A stretch of 27,369 bases of DNA from Prevotellaceae bacterium UBA6858. Lineage in GTDB: Bacteria; Bacteroidota; Bacteroidia; Bacteroidales; Bacteroidaceae. The stretch covers positions 364 through 27,732 of the forward strand of contig DKDC01000031.1 of the NCBI GenBank assembly GCA_002451695.1. The letters run 5' to 3'. Within the stretch, counting starts at the first letter, position 1. The number at the start of each line of letters is the position of its first letter. This document shows, one piece after another, positions 7,794-15,993 of the stretch. The position numbers and the translations under genes are program-made. Under the pieces are notes generated by a model that was given only the letters and a program-made list of their open reading frames with translations, had not been told where the DNA came from and made no database searches.

Positions 7794-7831
7794 AAATTAG
7801 CGGAACTTGGCATTACAAGTCCCGCTAATTT
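7794..7831 (-). terminator. Terminator hairpin downstream of the GH71/99-like gene
   Basis: A near-perfect inverted repeat AAATTAGCGG-A-ACTTG / CAAGT-C-CCGCTAATTT spans 7794-7831 with a loop of about 8 nt. It lies just after the glycosidase stop (7840) on the minus strand and directly before the likely promoter of the DUF4375-smpB-metH operon. The U-tract is poor (AATTTGTT), so it may be a weak terminator. Confidence 0.6.
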
Positions 7832-7839
7832 CATGACGA

Positions 7840-9663
7840 CTACTCGCTATAAACATAGTTGAAGCGTGCGGAAGGCGCGACATCTCCATTCACGTAAAAG
7901 TCCATGGGATTGCCTTCCTCCTGCATATTGTCACTCCACTTGAACTCAAAATCAAGTTTCTTGCCCTTGCTTCCCAAAAGTTCCCGTGGCACACTTATAA
8001 CTATTACCTTGTCATACACGACAACTTTAGCCCTGCCAGCGTTTTTCCAGTTCCAGTCGCTTCCCTCGCCTTTCTCCACAGAAACATAACCGTCCGAAGA
8101 AACTTTGCGGTTAATGGCGAAGTCATAGCCCTCCCATCCCGTAGCCTTGTCGCGGTCCATGTCAACAAAAAGAACCATCCAGTTTTTGTCGGAACGCGAA
8201 GAGAGCAAGCTGTCGGTGCGCACATAGAAATAAACATTCTTCTTATCACGCGCCACACGCGCCTCAACGATGTCATTCCTGCCAGTATTGTTTGAATACG
8301 TAATGTTGAACGCGCCGCTGCAATATCGGTGCATCACATCGCCACGATAATCCTTGTAAACAGGGCTTACGTCATTCCACGCTTTTAGGTCGTCAAGGCG
8401 TACCGTCTTTGCCGCCGAAGTTCTTCCAGGCTTCTCAATGCCCTTAAAGCGGCGCACTTTATCAACAAGCATATAATAATAAACATCGCCCTTGTTGCCC
8501 CAGCCTTTGTTCGGCTCTATGTCCCGGCTATGATCCCAGTCAAACTGGTCAACAAAGGCGAAATTGCGCCCTTTCCAAATCTCGCCGTTTTTGAACATAT
8601 CGGCAACATATTCGTTCCAGCCTGTAACAAAAACCATTTTGGGGTCGAGTTCAAAAGCCCGGCTCCATTGCTCGCTAAAATTCCAGCCGTGAAGATAGGC
8701 ATCCTTTCGGGTGTCGAAACCTTTGAGTTTTGAATAGCTCCTGCCGTAACTGCTGCCGTCAACGTTAAAGGCAGAGCAATGCCCGTTTGTGGCATCGCTT
8801 GTATTCTGCGCCATACCCACCGTAACCTGCTCATAACCGTTTTCGGTCTTTACGTATCCGTGCTGCGGATAAACTTCAAGCCACCCCCACTGCTTCCACT
8901 TGGGATTGTCGGCAGGGCCGTTCACGTAATCCGGCTGCCCGGGACGGAACGTGAAAAACTCGAGTATCTCCTTTTCTTCCGGCACACTATTGTCAAAATT
9001 GTCGCAATAAGCCATTATCACAGGCTTGCCGTCCCAAAAATACCACAAATCCTTGTAAAGCCCCGGTTTGTACAGTTCGCGGTAAAGGCGGGTGAGCGAT
9101 TTTTTCGAATCCGGGCTATAGCCGAACGGAAGCATGAAAGCTATTTTTGGAGTGTTCACACCGTCAAGCCTCGCCTGATGCCACACACGCAGCAGGGTTT
9201 TGTAAGATTTATCCCACGTCAAATCGCCGTTGGTGCAGTCAAAAAACACAGCGTCCACCTTTGCGTCGGCAAGCATTTCGGCGTGTTTGCGCAGAACCCA
9301 TGGGTCGAATGTGCTGTAATACCCCAAAAGCGGTTCTTCCCAGAAATAGTGCGCACGCCAGTTTTTCCATGCCGGATGGTCATAGCTTTCCATAGCTTCG
9401 GGCTGCTCGCGCTGTATCTTGCTGATGTTCCTGTCAGTTATTCCCTGTGGATAGTTCCACTGATGCCAAGTCCAATAAAATATGGCAACCTCCTTTTCCT
9501 TGCGCTGCCTTACGCTGTCCGGGTCTTGCAAAGCCTTTCTACCGAGAGCATCCGTAACCGCCCACGTGTCGGACTTCAGAAACTGCGCATCTGCAACAGC
9601 ACACCCCATAACCATTGCCGCAAAAAGAACGTTGCGCAACGATAAGCCGTAGTTTTTCATCAT
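7840..9663 (-). CDS. Secreted glycoside hydrolase, GH71/GH99-like, with CBM9-like C-terminal domain
   Basis: This 607-residue protein starts with a signal peptide (LRNVLFAAMVMGCAVADAQ). The catalytic part (about 50-420) resembles the TIM-barrel GH71/GH99-like group: FYWTWHQWNYPQG, FWEEPLLGYYSTFDPWVLRK, ADAKVDAVFFDCTNG and VTGWNEYVADMF. The C-terminal roughly 180 residues look like a CBM9-like carbohydrate-binding sandwich (WMVLFVDMDRDKATGWEGYD). GH71 and GH99 enzymes cut alpha-1,3-glucans or mannans; the substrate here cannot be told, and no SusC/SusD pair or other polysaccharide-use genes lie nearby. Translation may start at either of two adjacent ATGs (9663 or 9660). It lies 27 nt downstream of mscL on the same strand and may share its transcript. 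Confidence 0.75.
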   Translation of the reverse strand: MMKNYGLSLRNVLFAAMVMGCAVADAQFLKSDTWAVTDALGRKALQDPDSVRQRKEKEVAIFYWTWHQWNYPQGITDRNISKIQREQPEAMESYDHPAWKNWRAHYFWEEPLLGYYSTFDPWVLRKHAEMLADAKVDAVFFDCTNGDLTWDKSYKTLLRVWHQARLDGVNTPKIAFMLPFGYSPDSKKSLTRLYRELYKPGLYKDLWYFWDGKPVIMAYCDNFDNSVPEEKEILEFFTFRPGQPDYVNGPADNPKWKQWGWLEVYPQHGYVKTENGYEQVTVGMAQNTSDATNGHCSAFNVDGSSYGRSYSKLKGFDTRKDAYLHGWNFSEQWSRAFELDPKMVFVTGWNEYVADMFKNGEIWKGRNFAFVDQFDWDHSRDIEPNKGWGNKGDVYYYMLVDKVRRFKGIEKPGRTSAAKTVRLDDLKAWNDVSPVYKDYRGDVMHRYCSGAFNITYSNNTGRNDIVEARVARDKKNVYFYVRTDSLLSSRSDKNWMVLFVDMDRDKATGWEGYDFAINRKVSSDGYVSVEKGEGSDWNWKNAGRAKVVVYDKVIVISVPRELLGSKGKKLDFEFKWSDNMQEEGNPMDFYVNGDVAPSARFNYVYSE

Positions 9664-9690
9664 TGGTCAAATTTGCGCTATGCAAGCGGA

Positions 9691-10101
9691 TTATTTGTCT
9701 TTAAGCAAATCACGGATTTCTGTGAGAAGCTGCTCCTCTTTCGTTGGAGCGGGAGGAGCGGCTTCAGCCTCATCCTTCTTTTTCCGTGCCAGAGTGTTTA
9801 TTGCCTTCACAAGCAGGAACACGCAAAAGGCTATAACCACAAACTCTATAACCGTCTGCACAAACACGCCATAGTTGATGGTGGCGGAAACGTCGGGACT
9901 AAGCGGGTTTACAGGCAACTGAACCTTCAGATCTGAAAAATCCACCCCGCCAATAAGCCAGCCTATCGGCGGCATTATTATGTCCGACACGATAGACGAC
10001 ACAATCTTGCCGAAAGCCGCGCCTATAATCACGCCAACTGCCATGTCGATGGCATTTCCCTTAACTGCGAACTCTTTGAATTCTCTTATAAATTTACTCA
10101 T
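9691..10101 (-). CDS. mscL: Large-conductance mechanosensitive channel MscL
   Basis: The homopentameric inner-membrane channel opens under membrane tension and releases solutes during hypo-osmotic shock. From the ATG at 10101 (MSKFIREFKEFAVKGNAIDM) the product is 136 residues, the usual size. TM1 contains AVGVIIGAAFGKIVSSIVSD and TM2 contains FVQTVIEFVVIAFCVFLLVK. A charged C-terminal helix follows (EEQLLTEIRDLLK). An in-frame start at 10143 would add 14 residues, but that extension overlaps the predicted promoter and does not belong to the family. The gene is divergent from gap. Confidence 0.97.
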   Translation of the reverse strand: MSKFIREFKEFAVKGNAIDMAVGVIIGAAFGKIVSSIVSDIIMPPIGWLIGGVDFSDLKVQLPVNPLSPDVSATINYGVFVQTVIEFVVIAFCVFLLVKAINTLARKKKDEAEAAPPAPTKEEQLLTEIRDLLKDK

Positions 10102-10128
10102 GTCCAAATTAATTGCATTAAAACTCGG

Positions 10129-10136
10129 CAAAAGTA
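10129..10136 (-). promoter_or_regulatory. -7 box of mscL promoter
   Basis: On the minus strand this reads TACTTTTG, matching the Bacteroidota -7 consensus TAnnTTTG, 28 nt upstream of the mscL ATG. I see no good -33 box at the expected distance. Confidence 0.5.
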
Positions 10137-10148
10137 AAAACAATTTCG

Positions 10149-10156
10149 TAATTTTG
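10149..10156 (+). promoter_or_regulatory. -7 box of gap promoter
   Basis: TAATTTTG matches TAnnTTTG and lies 43 nt before the gap ATG. It is 12 bp from the oppositely oriented mscL box, so the two promoters overlap back to back. The -33 box is not obvious. Confidence 0.5.
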
Positions 10157-10199
10157 CGCCAAATAAGTAAACAAACAACCTAATTAAAACATCAAAAAC

Positions 10200-11234
10200 A
10201 TGATTAAAGTTGGTATTAATGGTTTCGGCCGTATAGGCCGTTTCGTTTTCCGTTCCACACTTGAGGACGCTAACAAGAATGACGTTATAGTTGTAGGTAT
10301 CAACGACCTTCTTCCTGTTGACTACATGGCATACATGTTGAAGTACGACACCATGCACGGTCAGTTCAACGGCACAATCGAGGCTGACGTTGAAAAGAGC
10401 GAGCTCATCGTTAACGGCAACCACATCCGCGTTACCGCAGAGAAGGACGCCGCTGACTTGAAGTGGGACGAAATCGGCGCAGAATATGTTGTAGAGTCAA
10501 CCGGCTTCTACCTTACAATGGACCGTGCCGAGAAGCACCTTCAGGCTGGCGCCAAATATGTAGTGCTCTCCGCTCCTTCAAAGAAGGGTGAGGACGGCCG
10601 TCAGGCAGATATGTTCGTTTGCGGTGTCAATACCGACAAATACGCCGGCCAGAAGATCGTTTCCAACGCTTCCTGCACAACAAACTGCCTTGCTCCCATA
10701 GCAAAGGTTCTGAACGACAAGTTCGGCATCGAAACAGGTTTGATGACAACCGTTCACTCTACAACCGCCACACAGCGCACCGTTGACGGTCCTTCCCTGA
10801 AAGACTGGCGTGGCGGCCGTGCTGCTTCAGGCAACATCATTCCTTCCTCGACCGGTGCAGCAAAGGCAGTAGGCAAGGTTATCCCCGAACTCAACGGCAA
10901 GCTCACAGGTATCTCAATGCGTGTTCCGACTCTTGACGTGTCGGTTGTTGACCTTACCGTAAACTTGAAGAACCCTGCAACCAAAGAAGATATCTGCGCT
11001 GCAATGAAGGCCGCTTCTGAAGGCGAATTGAAGGGCATCCTCGGCTACACCGAAGACAAGGTGGTTTCTTCCGACTTCCTCGGCTGCCCGTTGACCTCTA
11101 TCTTCGATGCTGACGCTGGTGTTTACCTCACCGACAAGTTCGTTAAGGTTGTATCATGGTATGACAACGAGATCGGCTACAGCCACAAGGTGGTTGACCT
11201 CATCAAGATCATGAACAAGCACAACAGCAAGTAA
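10200..11234 (+). CDS. gap: Glyceraldehyde-3-phosphate dehydrogenase, type I
   Basis: This cytoplasmic glycolytic enzyme oxidises glyceraldehyde 3-phosphate to 1,3-bisphosphoglycerate with a nicotinamide cofactor. It is 344 residues. The N-terminal Rossmann motif is KVGINGFGRIGRFVFRS. The catalytic site is SNASCTTNCLAPIAKV with Cys159. The phosphate-binding block is TVHSTTATQRTVDGPS, and WYDNEIGYSHKVVDL is typical of the C-terminus. Codon choice looks more restricted than in neighbouring genes, as expected for a highly expressed enzyme. It has its own promoter and a strong terminator 21 nt after the stop, so it is probably transcribed alone. Confidence 0.98.
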   Translation: MIKVGINGFGRIGRFVFRSTLEDANKNDVIVVGINDLLPVDYMAYMLKYDTMHGQFNGTIEADVEKSELIVNGNHIRVTAEKDAADLKWDEIGAEYVVESTGFYLTMDRAEKHLQAGAKYVVLSAPSKKGEDGRQADMFVCGVNTDKYAGQKIVSNASCTTNCLAPIAKVLNDKFGIETGLMTTVHSTTATQRTVDGPSLKDWRGGRAASGNIIPSSTGAAKAVGKVIPELNGKLTGISMRVPTLDVSVVDLTVNLKNPATKEDICAAMKAASEGELKGILGYTEDKVVSSDFLGCPLTSIFDADAGVYLTDKFVKVVSWYDNEIGYSHKVVDLIKIMNKHNSK

Positions 11235-11255
11235 ACCATATTTGCTGTAACAATA

Positions 11256-11290
11256 AAAACGCCCCTGCGCATTTTGTGCGGGGGCGTTTT
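11256..11290 (+). terminator. Rho-independent terminator of gap
   Basis: AAAACGCCCCTGCGCA / TGTGCGGGGGCGTTTT forms a long GC-rich stem (two imperfect pairs) with a very short loop, flanked by A-tract and T-tract. It sits 21 nt after the gap stop codon and could work in both directions. Confidence 0.85.
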
Positions 11291-11321
11291 GCGTTTATAT
11301 AATATTATATGCCTAACTTTG
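11288..11321 (+). promoter_or_regulatory. Promoter of miaA-type gene
   Basis: The -7 box TAACTTTG (11314-11321) is a clear match to TAnnTTTG. A TTTG at 11288-11291 lies 22 nt upstream and could be the -33 box, although it overlaps the T-tract of the gap terminator. The chosen ATG is 27 nt after the -7 box, which rules out the longer open frame starting at 11274. Confidence 0.5.
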
Positions 11322-11348
11322 GAAGCCCAAAGGCGGAAAAACAAAGCA

Positions 11349-12332
11349 ATGGAACATAAGATGCTCACCATAATCGGGCCGACGGCTTGCGGCAAGACCG
11401 CACTCGCCGTCAAGGTTGCCGACAGGATAAACGGAGAAATAATTAGCGGGGACAGCCGGCAGATTTACCGAGGCATGACCCTCGGCACGGGGAAAGACCT
11501 TGAGGAATACAACATCAACGGGAAAAACATCAGGTTTCACCTTATTGACATCGTTGACCCGGGTGTGAAATACAGCATATACAACTACCAGCACGATTTC
11601 TCGCGGGCATACGAAGACATTGTTTCACGCGGAAAAACGCCCATACTATGCGGAGGCTCGGGAATGTATGTGGAATGCGTGCTGAGGGGATACAGGATGA
11701 CACCCGTACCCGAGAACGCGCCGCTGCGCGACAGCCTTGCCGGGAAAGGGCTTGAAGAACTTACGGAGATACTGAAAAGCTACGGCAAGAAACTGCACAA
11801 CACAACCGACGTTGACACGCCGAAACGCGCCATACGCGCAATAGAGATTGAGGACTATTACAGCAAGCACCCTGTGAAGCCCGAGGAGTTTTCCAAACCC
11901 GAAAGCGAGAACTTCTGCCTTGAGATCCCAAGGGAACTGCGTTGGCAGAGAATTACCAAAAGACTTGAAGAAAGGCTCAAAGCCGGCATGGTTGACGAAA
12001 TCAAGTCGCTAATCGGAATAACAGCAGCCGGCAAAAGCCGGGCGGCATCCCCCGCCCCAATAACCCCCGAAGAACTGATGTACTACGGTTTGGAATACAA
12101 ATACGTTACGCTCTACGCCATCGGGGAAATCACCCACGAAGAAATGTTCGAAAAACTCAACATCGCCATAAGGCAATTCGCCAAACGACAAATGACATGG
12201 TTTCGCGGAATGGAGCGTCGCGGGATAAAGCTGCACTGGATTGACGCATCCAAATCGTTGGACGAAACCGCCGATGCCGTTATAGGAATTTGGGGAAAGC
12301 CCAACACAAGCCCTGCAACACACACGGCATAA
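11349..12332 (+). CDS. miaA: tRNA dimethylallyltransferase (MiaA family)
   Basis: MiaA transfers a dimethylallyl group to N6 of A37 in tRNAs that read UNN codons. The product is 327 residues from the ATG at 11349 (an ATG at 11361 is possible). The P-loop is GPTACGKT (residues 10-17), followed by ISGDSRQIYRGMTLGTGK with the substrate-binding Asp35, then CGGSGMYVE, TPKRAIRAIEIEDY and the C-terminal RQFAKRQMTWFRGM. Several blocks differ from the classical form, such as GTGKDLEEY where GTAKP is usual, and RAASPAP looks like a small insertion near residue 230. Bacteroides genomes can encode two MiaA proteins; this may be the divergent one, so the exact substrate is less sure than the family. Confidence 0.88.
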   Translation: MEHKMLTIIGPTACGKTALAVKVADRINGEIISGDSRQIYRGMTLGTGKDLEEYNINGKNIRFHLIDIVDPGVKYSIYNYQHDFSRAYEDIVSRGKTPILCGGSGMYVECVLRGYRMTPVPENAPLRDSLAGKGLEELTEILKSYGKKLHNTTDVDTPKRAIRAIEIEDYYSKHPVKPEEFSKPESENFCLEIPRELRWQRITKRLEERLKAGMVDEIKSLIGITAAGKSRAASPAPITPEELMYYGLEYKYVTLYAIGEITHEEMFEKLNIAIRQFAKRQMTWFRGMERRGIKLHWIDASKSLDETADAVIGIWGKPNTSPATHTA

Positions 12333-12354
12333 CGCATACGTGCATACCGCAAAA

Positions 12355-12473
12355 AACAACGTCCGACGTAGAAAAAACTATGTCCTATGCAGTTTGAATT
12401 ATGTCTGACGTAGGAAAAATTATATCTGACATAATTTTTCCTTTTACAAAACTCTGAAAAACAAGAACTTGCA
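12355..12473 (+). repeat. 21-bp-unit dispersed element, copy B (+ orientation)
   Basis: Four 21-bp units lie at 12355-12375, 12376-12396, 12397-12417 and 12418-12438, followed by the conserved arm (CCTTTTACAAAACTCTGA) to about 12473. Units 3 and 4 carry the cores TATGTCTGACGTA and TATATCTGACATA. The element lies in the 385-bp gap between miaA and the debranching-enzyme gene. In 12474-12684 I see no gene or clear structure; a promoter follows. Confidence 0.87.
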
Positions 12474-12684
12474 TCCATTCGCCACAGGACGGACAAATTC
12501 CTGTGTCTCAACAGATTAGACAGCCTTGTCCGAAAGTCCGGCTTCCGCCGTCTTTATGGCGCGTATTGGCATCCAGATAAATAACTTCTGTGCTTTTCCG
12601 CTTTCTTTTCCGCTGCTGCCGCAAAATAAGTTGCAAAACATAAAAAAGTATGTTTGCAATGTGCGCATTTCAACAAAAAAGGGC

Positions 12685-12692
12685 TAACTTTG
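12685..12692 (+). promoter_or_regulatory. -7 box of glycogen operon promoter
   Basis: TAACTTTG matches TAnnTTTG, 25 nt before the ATG of the debranching-enzyme gene. A TTTG at 12653-12656 is too far (28 nt) to be an ideal -33 box. Confidence 0.5.
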
Positions 12693-12717
12693 AAAACAAA
12701 ACAAGACTAACGTTACC

Positions 12718-14694
12718 ATGAGCTACCTAAAGTTCGACAAGCCCCAGATGACAAACCTTCAGGAAAGCCTGTACAAAGAGGTTTTGCTGACCAACAAAGG
12801 CGGTTCGTATGCATCGACCACCCTTGTCGGCTGCAACATCCGCAAATACGACGGCCTGCTTGTAGTCCCCATACCGACGATGGACGACAAAAACCATGTG
12901 CTGCTTTCATCGCTCGACGAAACGGTGATACAGCACGGTGCGGAATTCAATCTGGGTCTGCACAAATACCAAGGCGACAACTACAGTCCCAAGGGACACA
13001 AATACATAACCCGCTTCGAGTGGTTCAACGTGCCAATAACCACATACCGCGTGGGAGGCGTTGTGCTGCAAAAGGAAATCGCCTTCCAATCGGGCGAGCC
13101 GAGAATACTCATCAGATACACCCTGCTCGACGCGCACTCAAAGACAAAGCTGCGCTTCAAGCCGTTTCTCGCATTCCGCTGCGCCAATCAGTTCACCCAC
13201 GAAAACTGGGCGGCAAACCTTAACTACACCCCGATAGCCAACGGCATAAGGATGTGCCTTTACAACGGCTACCCCGACCTGTATATGCAGCTCAACAAAA
13301 AGAGCGAGTTTGTTTACGACCCGCAATGGTATCTCGGCCTTGACTATCCGCGCGAACGCGAACGCGGCTACGAGGCAAACGAAGACCTTGTGGTCCCGGG
13401 CTATTTCGAGGTTGACATACGCAAGGGCGAACAGATTGTGTTCAGCGCCGGGCTGGGCGAGATGCGCCCCGCCCAAATGAAAAAGCAAATGGACAAGGAG
13501 GTTGACAAGCACGAAGGAATTGGCAACTTCTACCAATGCCTCGTACACGCCGCCCACCAGTTCAAGATTGAGGAAAACGGCGAACACTACATAATCGCAG
13601 GATGGCCGTGGTTCAAATGCCGCGCAAGGGATATGCTCGTGGCAATGCCTGGGCTTACACTGAACATTGGCGAGACAAAGCTCTTTGAAGCCTACATGGA
13701 GACCTTTGCGAAAGGCATACGCGACTTCATGGGCAGCCGCCCCCTCTCCGTGGACATATACGAGATGGAGAAGCCCGACGTGCCTTTGTGGGCGACATGG
13801 TGCATACAGCAATACGCCAAGCTCGTGTCCCCCAAAGAATGCTACACAAAATACGGCCCGCTGCTCAACGAAATCATAAGCTTCATCATCGCGGGCAAGC
13901 ACCCCAACCTGTTAGTACACGACAACGGTCTTGTATATTCTGGCGGGCGCGAAAAGGCGGTTACTTGGATGAACTCCACGATTGACGGAAAGCCGTTGGT
14001 GCCGCGCTCGGGATATATCGTGGAGTTTAACGCCCTTTGGTACAATGCTCTGAAATTCCAGACTGAACTTATAAAGGAATTCGGCACTGAAGAGGAAACA
14101 GCGTCATTGTATGAGACTGCATCGGTAACGGCAAAGGTGGAAGCCTCGTTCAGCAAGACTTTCCTGAACACTTACGGCTATCTGTTCGACTACGTTGACG
14201 GCACTACGCCCGACTGGAGCGTAAGGCCAAACCAAATATTCGCCGTGGCACTTGACCACTCGCCACTTTCGCCCGCCGACAGAAAGACCGTGCTCGACAT
14301 ATGCACCCGCGAGCTTGTAACCCCAAAGGGAATACGCTCGCTAAGCCCCAAAAGCGGAGGCTACAACCCCATATTCGCCGGACCGCCACAACAGCGCGAC
14401 CGCTGCTACTACCAAGGAACTGCGTGGCCGTGGCTCATGGGGTTCTATCTGGAGGCATACCTGAAAGTTTACAAACGCAGCGGACTGACATACATAGAAC
14501 GCCAGTTGATAGGCTTCGACGAGGAAATGTCATACCACTTCATAGGTACGCTGCCCGAACTGTTTGACGGAGACCCACCTTTCCACGGAAGAGGCGCGTT
14601 TGCCTTCGCCATGAGCGTGAGCGGCATTCTGCGGGCGGAAAGGCTGCTTGAGAAATACAACGAGAACAATCCGTATAAAGAGGAAACAATATGA
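12718..14694 (+). CDS. Glycogen debranching enzyme (amylo-alpha-1,6-glucosidase type, GH133)
   Basis: The enzyme removes alpha-1,6 branch glucose units of glycogen. The 658-residue protein has the two-domain layout of this family. An N-terminal GDE_N-like sandwich (about 20-250) includes GGSYASTTLVGCNIRKYDGL. A C-terminal (alpha/alpha)6 domain (about 270-650) has GWPWFKCRARDMLVAMPGL (Asp305 at the conserved RD), RPNQIFAVALDHSPLS (from residue 503) and YYQGTAWPWLMGFYLEAYLK (WPW at 570-572). No signal peptide is seen, so it is cytoplasmic and acts on stored glycogen. It is the first gene of a three-gene operon, and its TGA overlaps the ATG of the glycosyltransferase by 4 nt. Confidence 0.93.
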   Translation: MSYLKFDKPQMTNLQESLYKEVLLTNKGGSYASTTLVGCNIRKYDGLLVVPIPTMDDKNHVLLSSLDETVIQHGAEFNLGLHKYQGDNYSPKGHKYITRFEWFNVPITTYRVGGVVLQKEIAFQSGEPRILIRYTLLDAHSKTKLRFKPFLAFRCANQFTHENWAANLNYTPIANGIRMCLYNGYPDLYMQLNKKSEFVYDPQWYLGLDYPRERERGYEANEDLVVPGYFEVDIRKGEQIVFSAGLGEMRPAQMKKQMDKEVDKHEGIGNFYQCLVHAAHQFKIEENGEHYIIAGWPWFKCRARDMLVAMPGLTLNIGETKLFEAYMETFAKGIRDFMGSRPLSVDIYEMEKPDVPLWATWCIQQYAKLVSPKECYTKYGPLLNEIISFIIAGKHPNLLVHDNGLVYSGGREKAVTWMNSTIDGKPLVPRSGYIVEFNALWYNALKFQTELIKEFGTEEETASLYETASVTAKVEASFSKTFLNTYGYLFDYVDGTTPDWSVRPNQIFAVALDHSPLSPADRKTVLDICTRELVTPKGIRSLSPKSGGYNPIFAGPPQQRDRCYYQGTAWPWLMGFYLEAYLKVYKRSGLTYIERQLIGFDEEMSYHFIGTLPELFDGDPPFHGRGAFAFAMSVSGILRAERLLEKYNENNPYKEETI

Positions 14695-15977
14695 AAGTTC
14701 TAATGTTTGGCTGGGAGTTTCCTCCCCATATCCTTGGCGGTCTTGGAACTGCGAGCTACGGAATAACCAAAGGACTTGCGGAACAAGGAGACATGGACAT
14801 AACCCTGTGCCTCCCCAACCCGCACGGAGACGAAGACCGCTCTTTCCTCAACATTATACCGATGAACAACGTGCCTGTGGTATGGCGCGATGTCAACCGT
14901 GAATATGTTGAGCAACGGATAGGACACAGAATGTCGCCGGAGCTTTACTACGACCTGCGAAACCACATTTACGCAGACTTCAACTACCGCTACACCGATG
15001 ACCTCGGCTGCATAAACTTCTCCGGGAGATACCCCGACAACCTTAACGAGGAAATAAACAACTATTCCATAGTGGCGGGAGTGATAGCGCGACAGCAGCA
15101 GTTCGACATCATACACGCGCACGACTGGCTCACATACCCTGCGGGAATACACGCAAAGCAGGTTTCGGGCAAGCCGCTGGTAATACACGTTCACGCAACC
15201 GATTTCGACCGCAGCAGGGGACACGTGAACCCAACCGTTTACGGAATCGAGAAAGACGGGATGGACCACGCCGACTGCATAATGTGCGTGAGCGAACTCA
15301 CACGGCAGACGGTCATAAATCATTACCACCAGAACCCCGACAAATGCTTTGCCGTTCACAACGCGGTATATCCGCTCGAACCCGAAAAAGAGGAAATCAT
15401 CGCCCACCGCCTTCCGCTCAAGGAACGCAAGGAGCGCATCGTAACCTTTCTCGGGAGAATCACCATGCAAAAAGGGCCGGAATATTTCGTGGAAGCGGCT
15501 GCGCTCGTGCTGCAACGCACACGCCACATCAGATTCTGCATGGCGGGGAGCGGGGACATGATGAACGCAATGATAGGACTCGCGGCACGCCGTGGCATAA
15601 CCGACCGTTTTCATTTCCCCGGCTTCATGAAAGGCAACCAAGTTTACGAAGCATACAGCAAAAGCGATGTTTACGTAATGCCTTCCGTGTCGGAGCCTTT
15701 TGGAATATCGCCGCTCGAAGCCATGCAGTGCGGAGTGCCTTCGATAATAAGCAAACAATCCGGCTGCTCCGAAATTCTGAAAAACTGCATAAAGCTCGAC
15801 TATTGGGACATCAACGCAATGGCCGACGCAATGTATTCAATCTGCACCAACAACGCACTTTACAAATACCTCAAGGACGAGGGCAAAAAGGAAGTTGACC
15901 AAATTACATGGGAAAAGGTGGGGCAGAAAATCCGGATACTATACGAACTTACATTTCACAGATACTACCACAACTGA
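14691..15977 (+). CDS. Glycosyltransferase, probable glycogen synthase (GT4/GT5-like)
   Basis: This 428-residue GT-B fold enzyme probably elongates alpha-1,4-glucan from a nucleotide sugar. The N-terminal MKVLMFGWEFPPHILGGLGT contains the GGLG loop of bacterial glycogen and starch synthases. HAHDWLTYPAGIHAKQVSGK follows at about 142-161. The C-terminal half has FLGRITMQKGPEYFVEA and the nucleotide-sugar site EPFGISPLEAMQCGVPS, with the E-x7-E pair Glu335/Glu343. Whether the donor is UDP- or ADP-glucose cannot be read from the sequence. Its 4-nt overlap with the debranching-enzyme gene and the GH57 gene 16 nt downstream support a role in glycogen metabolism. Confidence 0.88.
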   Translation: MKVLMFGWEFPPHILGGLGTASYGITKGLAEQGDMDITLCLPNPHGDEDRSFLNIIPMNNVPVVWRDVNREYVEQRIGHRMSPELYYDLRNHIYADFNYRYTDDLGCINFSGRYPDNLNEEINNYSIVAGVIARQQQFDIIHAHDWLTYPAGIHAKQVSGKPLVIHVHATDFDRSRGHVNPTVYGIEKDGMDHADCIMCVSELTRQTVINHYHQNPDKCFAVHNAVYPLEPEKEEIIAHRLPLKERKERIVTFLGRITMQKGPEYFVEAAALVLQRTRHIRFCMAGSGDMMNAMIGLAARRGITDRFHFPGFMKGNQVYEAYSKSDVYVMPSVSEPFGISPLEAMQCGVPSIISKQSGCSEILKNCIKLDYWDINAMADAMYSICTNNALYKYLKDEGKKEVDQITWEKVGQKIRILYELTFHRYYHN

Positions 15978-15993
15978 AAAATAAGGAAACGAC

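Noticed and set aside
12355..12438. CRISPR array
   Set aside because: The units follow each other directly with no unique spacers, are degenerate and have no cas genes nearby.
14700..15758. Long minus-strand open frame (352 codons) opposite the glycosyltransferase
   Set aside because: The plus strand encodes a clear glycosyltransferase with conserved motifs. The antisense frame is a by-product of codon bias and has no recognisable domain. The same holds for the long antisense frames over metH (4206-4934, 5322-5957), the glycosidase (8779-9645) and the SulP gene (18580-19398).
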